From NCBI GenBank assembly GCA_019695295.1, contig JAIBAH010000004.1:1-64000 (forward strand): a DNA stretch of 64,000 nucleotides, read 5' to 3'. This DNA comes from Bacteroidia bacterium. Lineage in GTDB: Bacteria; Bacteroidota; Bacteroidia; J057. Made by a program: the position numbers and the translations under genes. A model generated the notes under the pieces. It had not been told where the DNA came from. It saw only the letters and a program-made list of their open reading frames with translations, and searched no databases. How positions within the stretch are numbered: position 1 is the first letter of the stretch; each line of letters opens with the position of its first letter. Shown piece by piece: positions 1 through 9,660 of the stretch.

Positions 1-164
1 CTGTTAAACTGACAGAAGTGTATCTCTTTGGATTTTACGTACTTAGGATGTGCCTGTTTATGAGGGGTGTAAACTACATATTTCTGTCCCTCCACTCCAA
101 GAGAAGTGGTTTTTTCGATAAAATAATCTACGTACTTTTCATCCTGAAATAAGTGAAGATTCAT
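1..164 (-). CDS. Probable glycosyltransferase, N-terminal fragment (runs off window)
   Basis: An open frame starts with ATG at 162-164 on the minus strand and runs to the window edge without a stop, giving 54 visible residues that begin MNLHLFQDEKYVDYFIEK. It lies 82 bases downstream of rmlB on the same strand, so it probably belongs to the same surface-polysaccharide group. The start resembles the first strand and helix of Bacteroidota Fuc4NAc-transferase-like proteins, which use dTDP-sugars. This is an impression from a short stretch, not a firm match. The dTDP-sugar genes beside it support a role in transferring a dTDP-derived deoxysugar. No catalytic residues lie in the visible part. Confidence 0.4.
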   Translation of the reverse strand, partial: MNLHLFQDEKYVDYFIEKTTSLGVEGQKYVVYTPHKQAHPKYVKSKEIHFCQFN

Positions 165-246
165 TGTTCAATACTCCTGATAGAGAAACCGGCCGTCTGA
201 TAATTAAAAATATAGCAATCGCTTGAAAAAAATAGTCTTGAACCGA

Positions 247-1305
247 TTATTTTTCAATCCGGCTTCCGTACTGAGCCTCGTAGTAATGAAGATAGTTTCC
301 GCTTTTGATTGTATCTACCCACTCTTTATTATTAAGATACCACTCCACCGTTTCTTCCAGTCCCTGCTCAAAGGTAACGGAAGGATGCCAGTCCAACTCC
401 GTTTCGAGTTTTGTGGGGTCTATCGCATAGCGTAAATCATGTCCGGGTCTGTCCGTTACATACTGAATGAGTTTTTCGGAGGTACCTTCCGGTCTTCCCA
501 ATTTTTTATCCATTATACTGCAAAGCAATAGCACTAAATCAATATTTTTCCACTCGTTTTTCCCGCCGATATTATAGGTCTCCCCTACTCTTCCCCTGTG
601 AAAAATAGCGTCAATTGCCGTAGCGTGGTCTTTAACCCAAAGCCAGTCCCTTACATTTTCGCCTTTTCCATATACCGGCAAAGGCTTGTTTTCCATGATA
701 TTGGAAATAAACAAAGGAATCAGTTTTTCGGGAAAATGATTGGGGCCGTAATTATTGGAGCAATTGCTTAACTTAAAAGGGATATGATAAGTATTGCCAT
801 AAGCCCTTACAAAATGATCAGAGGCAGCCTTGGACGCAGAATAAGGACTTTGGGGGTCATAGGAGGTGGTTTCATAAAAGAATCCTCCTTCATCAAGGGA
901 GCCATATACTTCGTCTGTGGAGACATGATAAAACAAAACATCCTGACGTTTGCCCCAGTAACTTTTGGCTACATTCAGCAAAGAAACTGTACCCACTACA
1001 TTCGTCTGTACAAATTCCATCGGATTCATGATGCTTCGGTCCACATGACTTTCGGCGGCAAGGTGAATTACTCCGTCCACTTCGTATTGCTCAAAGATTC
1101 CGGCGATTGCCTCTGAGTTACAGATATCTTCTTTTATAAATACATAGTTGGGTTTATTTTCGATATCCGTGAGATTCATCAGATTTCCCGCATAAGTCAG
1201 TTTATCCAGGTTAAGGATTCTGTATTCAGGATATTTATTGACAAAATGCCGCACTACATGCGAACCGATAAATCCGGCACCTCCGGTAATTAAGATATTT
1301 TTCAT
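247..1305 (-). CDS. rmlB: dTDP-glucose 4,6-dehydratase
   Basis: This 352-aa protein has the usual length of RmlB. It converts dTDP-glucose to dTDP-4-keto-6-deoxyglucose in the cytoplasm, using bound NAD. The N-terminal Rossmann motif TGGAGFIGSH (residues 7-16) binds NAD. The catalytic T-D-E triad is seen in VSTDEVYGS, and the SDR Tyr-Lys pair in YSASK about 25 residues later. It is an extended short-chain dehydrogenase. The gene starts 52 bases after rmlA ends on the same strand, so the two are probably one transcript. The product feeds L-rhamnose, Fuc4NAc or related branches; rmlC and rmlD are not in the window, so the final sugar cannot be named. Confidence 0.96.
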   Translation of the reverse strand: MKNILITGGAGFIGSHVVRHFVNKYPEYRILNLDKLTYAGNLMNLTDIENKPNYVFIKEDICNSEAIAGIFEQYEVDGVIHLAAESHVDRSIMNPMEFVQTNVVGTVSLLNVAKSYWGKRQDVLFYHVSTDEVYGSLDEGGFFYETTSYDPQSPYSASKAASDHFVRAYGNTYHIPFKLSNCSNNYGPNHFPEKLIPLFISNIMENKPLPVYGKGENVRDWLWVKDHATAIDAIFHRGRVGETYNIGGKNEWKNIDLVLLLCSIMDKKLGRPEGTSEKLIQYVTDRPGHDLRYAIDPTKLETELDWHPSVTFEQGLEETVEWYLNNKEWVDTIKSGNYLHYYEAQYGSRIEK

Positions 1306-1357
1306 CTGTATATTTTACTGTTTTTTATATTGATTCTTCAGCGGCTGATTGCTGCAA

Positions 1358-2236
1358 TTACTGATTCGGAAGTATGGATAAAAGATAGTCGCCGTATCCG
1401 CTTTTCTTGAGGGGATCAGCAATTTCCATGAGTTTATCTCTGGAAATGAATCCTTTACGAAAAGCAATTTCTTCGATACATCCGACTTTCAGGCCTTGTC
1501 TTTTTTCAATAATCTGAACAAAAACGGCTGCATCGAGGAGAGATTCATGGGTTCCGGTATCAAGCCATGCCGTACCTCTTCCCAAAAGAGCCACTTTGAG
1601 TTTTCCTTTTTCCAGATAAATCCGGTTTACATCCGTGATTTCCAGTTCTCCCCTGGGCGAAGGCTTCAGATTTTTAGCGATTTCAACCACGTCATTATCA
1701 TAAAAATAAATACCGGGAACTGCATAATTGGACTTTGGTTGTCTGGGTTTTTCCTCAATCTCCACCGCATTCCATTCCGCATCAAACGAAACTACGCCGT
1801 AGGCTTCCGGATTGGCGACATGATACCCGAATACAGCCCCTCCTTTTTCTTCTTCTACCCTTTTTCTTGCGTTTTGTAAAGTAACCTCCAGATTGGTACC
1901 ATAAAAAATATTATCGCCTAAAATCAGGGCTACATCGTCATCTCCGATAAACTCCTCCCCAATAATGAAAGCCTGAGCCAGTCCTTCGGGATTAGGCTGA
2001 ACTTTATAGGAAAACTTCATCCCTAATTGCTCACCTGTTCCAAACAATTTTTCAAAAAGGGGTAAATCATGAGGAGTGGAAATCACCAGAACCTCCCTTA
2101 TTCCGGCCATCATTAAAACAGAAAGCGGATAGTAAACCATGGGTTTGTCGTAAACCGGCATGAGCTGCTTACTTACTGCAAGTGTCAACGGATGTAATCT
2201 TGTACCGGAACCTCCGGCGAGTATGATACCTTTCAT
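1358..2236 (-). CDS. rmlA: Glucose-1-phosphate thymidylyltransferase
   Basis: This 292-aa enzyme has the normal family length. It makes dTDP-glucose from dTTP and glucose-1-phosphate, the first step of the dTDP-deoxysugar pathway. The nucleotide-binding signature GGSGTRLHP is at residues 8-16 and is followed by [17 protein letters not shown]. The metal and sugar-binding region LGDNIFYG and the EEKP(R) and PRGELEITD motifs are present. It is the first gene of a leftward set with rmlB and a probable glycosyltransferase. A strong intrinsic terminator of the upstream giant gene lies in its 87-base leader, so a promoter inside that gap or partial read-through must drive it. Confidence 0.97.
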   Translation of the reverse strand: MKGIILAGGSGTRLHPLTLAVSKQLMPVYDKPMVYYPLSVLMMAGIREVLVISTPHDLPLFEKLFGTGEQLGMKFSYKVQPNPEGLAQAFIIGEEFIGDDDVALILGDNIFYGTNLEVTLQNARKRVEEEKGGAVFGYHVANPEAYGVVSFDAEWNAVEIEEKPRQPKSNYAVPGIYFYDNDVVEIAKNLKPSPRGELEITDVNRIYLEKGKLKVALLGRGTAWLDTGTHESLLDAAVFVQIIEKRQGLKVGCIEEIAFRKGFISRDKLMEIADPLKKSGYGDYLLSILPNQ

Positions 2237-2257
2237 TTAAAATAACTTGATTCGTAT

Positions 2258-2297
2258 AAAAAACGCGGAGTACAAACCCTGAGATTCGTACGCCGCG
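2258..2297 (-). terminator. Rho-independent terminator after the 1833-aa surface protein gene
   Basis: The arms CGCGGAGTAC (2264-2273) and GTACGCCGCG (2288-2297) pair over ten positions with one A/G mismatch around a 14-base loop. On the minus strand the stem is followed at once by six T (2263-2258). It sits 27 bases beyond the stop of the 1833-aa gene and upstream of rmlA, so it separates the two transcripts. Confidence 0.75.
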
Positions 2298-2323
2298 CAA
2301 AATTAAGCATTTTTCTTTTTATA

Positions 2324-5300
2324 TTACTGCTGAATCACAATTTTTTGAGAATGAGTATGTCCTTCACTTTCAAAAATCAGGTAATAAACCCCTGGATTTA
2401 AGTGATTTAGTTCCAGCACCTCAGTATAATTTACTTTTCCGTTAAGGTTTACGGCTCTGCTTACTACATTTTGGCCCAGCAGATTTACTACACTCAACCG
2501 GATATTTTCAAGATTGTTTTCACTGAATTCTACTTTTACGGTTCCCTGAGAAGGATTCGGATAAACAGTGATATTTTTAAAGTATCCGTCATCAATTCCA
2601 ACCGCCTGAACTGTAAAGGAGGTATCCGATACACCACAACTGTTCGTTACACTAAAAGTTACGGTATAAGGACCAGGTCCCGGATAGGTATGAGTCGGGC
2701 TTGGCAATGAACTCGTAGCCGGCGTTCCGCCTCCGAATGTCCACAGATACGTTCCAAATGAAGAACCTGCATTATTGAATGACAAAGTGAGTGGGTTATT
2801 GTTGGTGATCGAATAACTTGCAAAAGCTACCGGAAGCGGATTTATCGTTACATTCACTGTATCATATACCCCGCAGCCCAGCAGATTAAACACCCCTAAC
2901 CAATACGTATTTGTCTGAGTTACCGGCAGTGTCTGAGTAGTAGCCGAAGTATTCCAGAGGTAAGTATAACCATTCGGGAAATTCCCTCCCACTAGAACGG
3001 TATCACCGCATTTTGTGAAGTCCGTTCCCAGCGTGACAGAATGCGTTGGTGCAGGGTATAAGTCAATATTCATAGGAACTCTTGCACTGAAACAAGTACC
3101 GGCTCTCACCGCCCAGTCATAGAAATAATAGTAAATACTCGTAGAGAGCGAAGTGCCTACAAATCCTGCATTAAGGGACATAGCATCCTGAAGTACAAGC
3201 GGATAGTAAGAGGTGGCTACAGCATTGGATTCATATCCAAACTTAACCGGAGTACCTCCGTTCACATTCAACGCTGCCAGAGAAGACATTCTCATCGAAT
3301 AGGAAGTACCCAGTGCATTGGGAGCCAGGAAGAAATTCAGCGGAACTCTTACCATATACTTACCATTTACAGTCACTACATTGCTCCAGTCATTCCAGTT
3401 TCTGGTATAAAGTATTGTTTCGCCACTATCAGTTGACTGATAAATCCGGATTTGAATCGTTCCTGTAATGGTATTCACATCGGGGAAAATACTTACAGAA
3501 TCAATAATAATGGGGGCTGTTACGTCAAAAACAAGTCCTCTGTTGGAAGTATTGGCATAAGTAGCAGAGTTCATAGCCGGAATACCGACGGCATTGGCAA
3601 AATGACCCAGATTATAGGATTGAGCATATAAAGTAATCGGATCTGTAGCAAGATAGTCAAAGGTGGCTCCTCCTCCTACCTGACTGCCTCCGGTAGGGTC
3701 GTCATACCAAACTACATAATCGCCATTGGAAACCGCACTTAACTGAACCCAGCCGGGACAAACCGTAGTGTCACTTACTACCGGGGCACTTGGGGCAGAA
3801 GAAATATCCACACTAATGGTTTTATTAAAGGAACAACCCACAGAAGCATAAGTTGCAGTAGCATATACAAGAGAAGGCTGATTAATCGTGACACAACTTG
3901 TCGTTACCGCAGCATTTGGATTACCCAGGGGCAGAGGATCTACTACCCAGGAATATGCAGCGCCGGGACTAGTCATACACATCTGCACTGTTCCGCTACA
4001 TTTTACGGTATCTGAGGGCAGAAACTCCACAGGTGTAGGCAGAATTGTTACATTTACTCCCTGACGGCTTGTAGCACAGGACAAAGGCATAATTCTGACT
4101 TTCCAGTCATACAGTCCGAAATACTTGGTATTGTTGGAGGGGGGATCACCATAAGTTCCGCTGATATAAATATGTCGGGTAGTCGTACCCGTTTCATTCA
4201 GAATCAGGTCAGGATTCGTGGCTACATAAAATCCTCCGGCAATGCCCTCATATAATAAAGTATTATTGGTAGCTACAACGAGCGCATGATCTCCTTTTTT
4301 GGCAAAAAATCCAAGAGGAATCACCGTTTTGAACGGGCTGGGAAGTGTATTGTAAGTAACACTTGCTTCAATCGCACCGGTTACGGCATCAACCATATTA
4401 ATTTTAATCGCTCCGGCAGATGCAGCATAAACCGTTACCGAGTCAATATAAACTCCGCCTACTCCGGCGCTTGTCCCTGAAGTATTACCCACTGTAAATT
4501 TCTGACCTTTATTGATAACGGTTCCTGTAAGTGTACTTGCGCCGACGTTTCTTAATCCGACTACATCATGAAGGTCTGCTGTACTAAAGGCCTGAGCATA
4601 AACTGTAGTGGAAGCAGAGAAATTGATATTTACAGGAGAGCCTGCCCCGATTACATTCCCTCCGGTTGCTGCACTCCACCATACAATCTGATCTGAATTG
4701 CTGCTGCTTGCGTTAAGAGTAACCGACCCTCCGCAATTCTGTACAGCAGGTGCAGTGACTGTACCAGGCTGAGTCATAATATTCACACTGACAAAGCCGG
4801 TATCCCGGCATGTGGCAGCACCTGTGTTGGTTACAGAGGCAATTCCCCTCAGGTTATACAGCCCGGGATTTGTAAGGGAAAGCGTCTGATTGGTGGTAGA
4901 GCCGGTATAGCTTGAACCTGTAACGGTCCATGAATAAGTAGCACCCGGATTATTGAGGTTTTTAACCACCGGAGGGCTACAGGTAACTACATTGTCCCCT
5001 AAATCTATATCCGGAGATTTTAATACTGTGATATTTAAAGGAGCTCTTCCGGCACTCTGACAGGGCAATACCGAAATTGTCCAGTCATAAAAATTGTAAT
5101 ACCGGTTGGTTACCGCTCCACCAGTAGAACTGATTCCTTCATAAATACTCATTACTCCATTGATATCATAGGGATACTGACTAATGGAAGCACCAGCGTA
5201 AGTCTGTCCCATAGAAACCGTTCCGGTACCCTTTAACAGCAACCTGTACCCCGTTCCCTCATATACAAAGAACCCAAGGTTCAGGGTTGTAAGACCATTT

Positions 5301-7825
5301 GTACTTTGCCCCAGCGTAAATTGTTTGGAATTGAGAATTACTCCTGCTGAGTTCTGGAGCTCTACCTTAAAGGTTATATTGGAGCTGATAGCCTGTACTT
5401 TTACCTCTTCGATAATAATCGATTTTCCGGGTTGTACACTAAATCTTAATCCGGTATTGGAAGCAGAGCCTATGACATTTGCCTGCGTATTACCAATCTG
5501 CTGGGTGAACTGACTCAGACCATAGCTTTGAGCATAAACCGTAGTCGTTGTAGTATTCATAGAATTACCGGTTACAGAATAGGTAAAAGGGCTTCCCGCA
5601 CCAAGTACATTCCCTCCGGTAGCCGCATCCCACCACAGAACCTGATTATTTCCTGCATTGGCAGTAAGATTTACCGGTCCGGCGCAGGTTGTAATTCCGG
5701 AAACGGTAGGATTACTGATATTTGCAAAAACCTGAACATTAATGGTATCTCTGACCGAGCACCCTCCCAGCGTAACTTTTGATTCCATCTCAGCAAAACC
5801 CGTGGTAATCGTAGTGGTAGGGCCTGTGGCAGGTGACTGACCAGTAGTCAGATTTTTCCACTGATAGGTAATTCCCGTACCAAGACTTCCCATATCCAGC
5901 GTTATCGCTGCACCGCTGCAAGAGGTGGTATCGCTGACATTGGGATGTGGAGGAGAAGGATTTACCGTAACAAGAATACTTTTGGGAGTAGAGCCGCACG
6001 TCAATGAACGAATTACCCAATCATAGAAAATCGGATATACCGTAGCTCCGGCTCCGGAAGCACCGGTGATAGAAAGGAAGGCCGGGATTTGCTGAGGATA
6101 AACTGCCTGATTTTGTTGTTTGAAACCGACGAGATTATTCATTTTCATCAGCAGTTTATAGCCTGTTCCTTTTCCTATGGTAAAACCAAGATACACTTGC
6201 ACCTTCTCATAGGAGGTAGTAATAGCCGGAATGGTTATATTTTTGGACGCAACGATTACTCCGGCGGAATTTTCCACTACGATAGTAGCAAAACCGGAAT
6301 TTTTAGGGTAAATTGTAACGCTGTCTATTGAGAGTGGCTTGATTACATTGAATACAAGTCCGGTATTGGACAGGTTTGAACCGGTATTGGTAGAGCTCGC
6401 AGTAAGCCCCGGATAACCGACCCGCTGGAAAATATTTGCAAGGTTAAAAGCCTGTGCATATAATGTATCGGTTGTAGTGGCGTTATAAGCTAACGTATTT
6501 CCGCTACCCAGAAAATTACTGCCATTATTCCATTCAGTCCACACCACTCTTGGCGCACTGGAAGTGACGGAAAGATTGACATTTCCCTGACAGGTCGTTA
6601 CATTATTTCCTGTTGGAGTGGAGGGCTGGGAAGAAAATATTAAATTAACTGTTCTGGAATTGGAGCAACTTACATTATTCGGATGATTGATTGTGGCGGT
6701 AGCGGTATAACTTCCTGAACCGGCCGAGGATGGAACCGTAATTGACTGAGTAGTCTGCCCTCCGGGTGACCATAAATACGTTGCCGTTGCACCCTGATTT
6801 CCCATATCCAAAACTGCGGAATTACCGCACACAATGGTGTCATTAAGAGTGAAGGAAGGGTTGGAATAGGCGGTGATACTTACCGGAACACGGCTGACAC
6901 TTTTACATCCGTAAGTATTGATTTTCCAGTTAAACATAAACAAAAACTGGGTAGTAGAGTTAGAAGTAGTCTTTTTGATACTTATCTGGTTCGGTAATGT
7001 ATAAGGATAAACCCCTGACAGGCCGGAAGCGATTTTCAGCCTGCCTGCGGTGGAATTACTTACTACAAGCCGGTAATCTGTACCCGGAAGCACCTTAAAG
7101 CCCAGAGAAACATTATTTCCTATATTGGCAGCAACTGACCTCGTCGCTGAATTCAATACCTGATTCATGCTATTTCTCAACTCAATTTTAACAGAACCTG
7201 AAAATTCCGGAATGATTGTCACCTCGCAGATTTCGATTGGCTGAAATACATCAAATATCTCTCCGGCCGGACTTGCGGAATTGACAGTGGAAAGGCTTGT
7301 TCCTGCTCCTGTATATCCTACGCCATTACTGCATAATGTACTGAGATTTGCCGACTCTACATACAAAGTAGTATTCCCGGTAAGATTATATAAAAACGGA
7401 GTACCTAAACCAATCGGAGCGCCGCCTGTAGCGGTAGTGTACCACAATAATCCGGCACCTGACGGAGCAGTGGCTGAAAGCGCAATCTGCCCGATACAAC
7501 CATAAACAGGGCTTGAAGTGGAAGGGGAAGCAGGAGTAGTCATAAACTGAACCCGGATAGAATCCCTTGTAGTAATTCCGGAAACTGTTACTTCAACCCA
7601 GTAGGTTTTAATAGCAGCAGTCCCTGAAGTAACCGACCTTGTAGCTCCGGTAGAGGCATTATCCCAAAAATATGTACCTCCGGAAGTAGTCGCATTCAGC
7701 AGCAGGGTAGTCCCTGTACATACAGCAGTATCCCTGCCCAAAACTCCTGTCTGAGCATGAGCGGGTAATAAAAATGTAAAATAAGCAATGATTGTTAACA
7801 GTAATAGTCGAAAAAGATGATTCAT
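2324..7825 (-). CDS. T9SS-secreted multi-domain surface protein with five Ig-like/jelly-roll-like repeats and a PKD domain
   Basis: This 1833-aa protein begins with a signal peptide (MNHLFRLLLLTIIAYFTFLL, cut after HAQ). Five units of about 270-300 residues follow. Each has an Ig-like part of the CHU_C-associated type (C-x-G, VWW..ATGG..IGxGxPF, TTLYAQS) and then a 150-residue beta-rich module that ends in YYxFYDWxVR. The units are separated by short SPP-like segments such as GATYLWSPGG. A PKD domain (YLWTFGGGTPATSS) precedes the type A sorting domain, which contains VYPNPSQGTVKVEF and ends KIVIQQ. It is exported through the Sec system and then T9SS, and is likely attached to the cell surface or released. 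The beta-rich module may bind glycans; this is inferred only. Large size, low charge and Thr/Ser/Asn richness fit an adhesin. It has its own terminator at 2258-2297. Confidence 0.9.
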   Translation of the reverse strand: MNHLFRLLLLTIIAYFTFLLPAHAQTGVLGRDTAVCTGTTLLLNATTSGGTYFWDNASTGATRSVTSGTAAIKTYWVEVTVSGITTRDSIRVQFMTTPASPSTSSPVYGCIGQIALSATAPSGAGLLWYTTATGGAPIGLGTPFLYNLTGNTTLYVESANLSTLCSNGVGYTGAGTSLSTVNSASPAGEIFDVFQPIEICEVTIIPEFSGSVKIELRNSMNQVLNSATRSVAANIGNNVSLGFKVLPGTDYRLVVSNSTAGRLKIASGLSGVYPYTLPNQISIKKTTSNSTTQFLFMFNWKINTYGCKSVSRVPVSITAYSNPSFTLNDTIVCGNSAVLDMGNQGATATYLWSPGGQTTQSITVPSSAGSGSYTATATINHPNNVSCSNSRTVNLIFSSQPSTPTGNNVTTCQGNVNLSVTSSAPRVVWTEWNNGSNFLGSGNTLAYNATTTDTLYAQAFNLANIFQRVGYPGLTASSTNTGSNLSNTGLVFNVIKPLSIDSVTIYPKNSGFATIVVENSAGVIVASKNITIPAITTSYEKVQVYLGFTIGKGTGYKLLMKMNNLVGFKQQNQAVYPQQIPAFLSITGASGAGATVYPIFYDWVIRSLTCGSTPKSILVTVNPSPPHPNVSDTTSCSGAAITLDMGSLGTGITYQWKNLTTGQSPATGPTTTITTGFAEMESKVTLGGCSVRDTINVQVFANISNPTVSGITTCAGPVNLTANAGNNQVLWWDAATGGNVLGAGSPFTYSVTGNSMNTTTTTVYAQSYGLSQFTQQIGNTQANVIGSASNTGLRFSVQPGKSIIIEEVKVQAISSNITFKVELQNSAGVILNSKQFTLGQSTNGLTTLNLGFFVYEGTGYRLLLKGTGTVSMGQTYAGASISQYPYDINGVMSIYEGISSTGGAVTNRYYNFYDWTISVLPCQSAGRAPLNITVLKSPDIDLGDNVVTCSPPVVKNLNNPGATYSWTVTGSSYTGSTTNQTLSLTNPGLYNLRGIASVTNTGAATCRDTGFVSVNIMTQPGTVTAPAVQNCGGSVTLNASSSNSDQIVWWSAATGGNVIGAGSPVNINFSASTTVYAQAFSTADLHDVVGLRNVGASTLTGTVINKGQKFTVGNTSGTSAGVGGVYIDSVTVYAASAGAIKINMVDAVTGAIEASVTYNTLPSPFKTVIPLGFFAKKGDHALVVATNNTLLYEGIAGGFYVATNPDLILNETGTTTRHIYISGTYGDPPSNNTKYFGLYDWKVRIMPLSCATSRQGVNVTILPTPVEFLPSDTVKCSGTVQMCMTSPGAAYSWVVDPLPLGNPNAAVTTSCVTINQPSLVYATATYASVGCSFNKTISVDISSAPSAPVVSDTTVCPGWVQLSAVSNGDYVVWYDDPTGGSQVGGGATFDYLATDPITLYAQSYNLGHFANAVGIPAMNSATYANTSNRGLVFDVTAPIIIDSVSIFPDVNTITGTIQIRIYQSTDSGETILYTRNWNDWSNVVTVNGKYMVRVPLNFFLAPNALGTSYSMRMSSLAALNVNGGTPVKFGYESNAVATSYYPLVLQDAMSLNAGFVGTSLSTSIYYYFYDWAVRAGTCFSARVPMNIDLYPAPTHSVTLGTDFTKCGDTVLVGGNFPNGYTYLWNTSATTQTLPVTQTNTYWLGVFNLLGCGVYDTVNVTINPLPVAFASYSITNNNPLTLSFNNAGSSFGTYLWTFGGGTPATSSLPSPTHTYPGPGPYTVTFSVTNSCGVSDTSFTVQAVGIDDGYFKNITVYPNPSQGTVKVEFSENNLENIRLSVVNLLGQNVVSRAVNLNGKVNYTEVLELNHLNPGVYYLIFESEGHTHSQKIVIQQ

Positions 7826-7974
7826 ATTAAATAAAAAATTATTATTTTAAAACAAAAGCAATACTTTCCAAGTATATCAAATTTTGTGCTAATTTAGGAA
7901 AAAACTTGATATCAGCCATTAAAATTTCATTAATTTCAAAAAACTTTAAGTTTAAAATATCTTTAACAGTTTAA

Positions 7975-8535
7975 ATGATACAAAATATCAATATAATACA
8001 GCCTCGTGCAAAGGTTTTCTGGCTTACAGGATTGTCCGGCTCCGGAAAAACAACCTTGTCGGTAAAGGTAAAAGAAAAACTTCAGAAAAACAATTTTTTT
8101 ACCATAATATTAGACGGGGATGAAGTCAGAAAGACAATATCTTCAGACCTTGGATATGGAATCGAAGGACGTAATGAGAACGTAAGAAGAGTGGCTGAGG
8201 TTGCCAGACTTTTTGCTAACGAAGGAATTACCGTTCTGTGCTCTCTGATGAGTCCCACCCAAAGAATCCGGCAAACAGCCCGCGATATCATTGGTGAAAA
8301 CAATTTTCGTGAAATTTATATCCATGCTTCTCTGGATACATGTATTCAGCGTGACACCAAAGGCTTGTATATGAGAGCAAAAGAAGGAAAAATTTCGGGT
8401 TTAAGCGGATTTGACAGCCCATTTGAGCCGCCTGAAAATCCTTTCCGGATGATTGATACAGAAAAAAACAGTGTAAATGATTGTACAGATGATTTGTTTT
8501 ACGCAATTTTGCAGGAAATTCAGGAAATCCAATGA
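7975..8535 (+). CDS. cysC: Adenylylsulfate (APS) kinase
   Basis: This 186-aa cytoplasmic enzyme phosphorylates APS with ATP to give PAPS, the sulfate donor for sulfotransferases. The P-loop GLSGSGKT is at residues 19-26. The APS-binding segments LDGDEVRKTISSDLGY and RNENVRRVAEVARLF are seen, and the lid region KGLYMRAKEGKISGLSGFD and PFEPPENP match the family. One variation is LMSPTQRIR where many members have a SPYR-type motif. No cysD, cysN or cysH lies near it, so PAPS may serve sulfation of surface glycans rather than assimilation; that is inference. The last bases overlap the batA start (ATGA), so translation of the two is probably coupled. Confidence 0.9.
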   Translation: MIQNINIIQPRAKVFWLTGLSGSGKTTLSVKVKEKLQKNNFFTIILDGDEVRKTISSDLGYGIEGRNENVRRVAEVARLFANEGITVLCSLMSPTQRIRQTARDIIGENNFREIYIHASLDTCIQRDTKGLYMRAKEGKISGLSGFDSPFEPPENPFRMIDTEKNSVNDCTDDLFYAILQEIQEIQ

Positions 8536-9461
8536 CGTTTCTATATCCGTTTGCATTATTATTATTGATTATTCCTTTATATTATCTCTATTTTCATAAA
8601 AAAAATGAAAATCGTCAGTTTGCGCCGGTAAAACTCTCTTCTCTTGCTGAAAATTTTTCGGTCAAAACCACCAAAATCCTGTTACTGGAAAACCTCTACC
8701 TTTTCAGAACTCTGGCCTTCGTCTTTCTGGTAATTGTTATTGCAAGGCCTGTTTCCTATGATGAAATGGAAAACTCAGAAATTGAAGGAATTGATATTGC
8801 CATCTCTCTGGATATTTCCAATAGTATGATGACCAATGATATGATTCCCAACCGACTCGAAGCAGCAAAACAAACTACCTGGGATTTTATTGATAAAAGA
8901 CCTTATGACCGGATTGCTCTGGTTCTTTTTTCAGGGGAAAGTTTTACGCTCTGCCCCCTTACCAATGACCACAATATTCTGAAACAATATCTTGAAAACG
9001 TAGGAAATCAGCGCATTATGAAAGACGGGACTGCAATCGGAATGGGACTTGCCACTGCGGTAAACAGACTGGCCGAATCCAAATCGAAAAGCCGGATTGT
9101 AATTTTACTTACGGACGGTATGAATAATTCCGGCATCATTGACCCGCTTACCGCACTTGATCTCGCCGTAAAAAACAACATTTCAGTCTATACTATCGGA
9201 ATCGGAAGAATGGGACAGGATTTTGACGAAAGCCTTCTGAGAAAAATTGCAGAAAACTCCAAAGGCGAATATTTCTACGCTGCGACCAATCAGGAACTGG
9301 AAGGAATCTACTCCCGGATTGATATGCTGGAAAAATCGAGAATAGAAGTAGAAAACCAACAGCATCAAAACGAGTTGTTTCGCCCGTTTCTCCTTGCCGC
9401 CCTGTTCTTTTTACTCCTTGAGTTTGTCCTGAAGTATGGATTTATCCGAAGCATCAGCTAA
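8532..9461 (+). CDS. batA: Aerotolerance-type membrane protein BatA with VWA domain
   Basis: This 309-aa protein starts with the BatA N-terminal domain, which has two hydrophobic segments (about 3-20 and 55-72). A von Willebrand factor A domain follows, with the MIDAS motif DISNS (about 94-98) and LTDGMNNSG. A last membrane helix lies near the C-terminus (about 286-304). The VWA domain is expected in the periplasm and to bind a divalent metal and partner proteins. In Bacteroidota batA usually lies with moxR, batB, batC and batD; here it is alone after cysC, with which it overlaps by four bases. Its exact function is not settled in the family; roles in oxygen tolerance and envelope stress have been suggested. 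Confidence 0.85.
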   Translation: MTFLYPFALLLLIIPLYYLYFHKKNENRQFAPVKLSSLAENFSVKTTKILLLENLYLFRTLAFVFLVIVIARPVSYDEMENSEIEGIDIAISLDISNSMMTNDMIPNRLEAAKQTTWDFIDKRPYDRIALVLFSGESFTLCPLTNDHNILKQYLENVGNQRIMKDGTAIGMGLATAVNRLAESKSKSRIVILLTDGMNNSGIIDPLTALDLAVKNNISVYTIGIGRMGQDFDESLLRKIAENSKGEYFYAATNQELEGIYSRIDMLEKSRIEVENQQHQNELFRPFLLAALFFLLLEFVLKYGFIRSIS

Positions 9462-9660
9462 CCCTTTTCCGTTCAAACAGAAATTCTTACCGTTCAGCCA
9501 CTGTTTTTTATCGCTTGGGGAAAAACACTGACGATTCCTCCGGCATTAATCGTAAATAGAGTATTAAACCGGAAGTTCTCCTTTTTTTCCAGAATTTACT
9601 CGGAGGGGACAACGTTTATAATTATAATATCGTTTATTACACTTAAGAAAACGCAGACAA

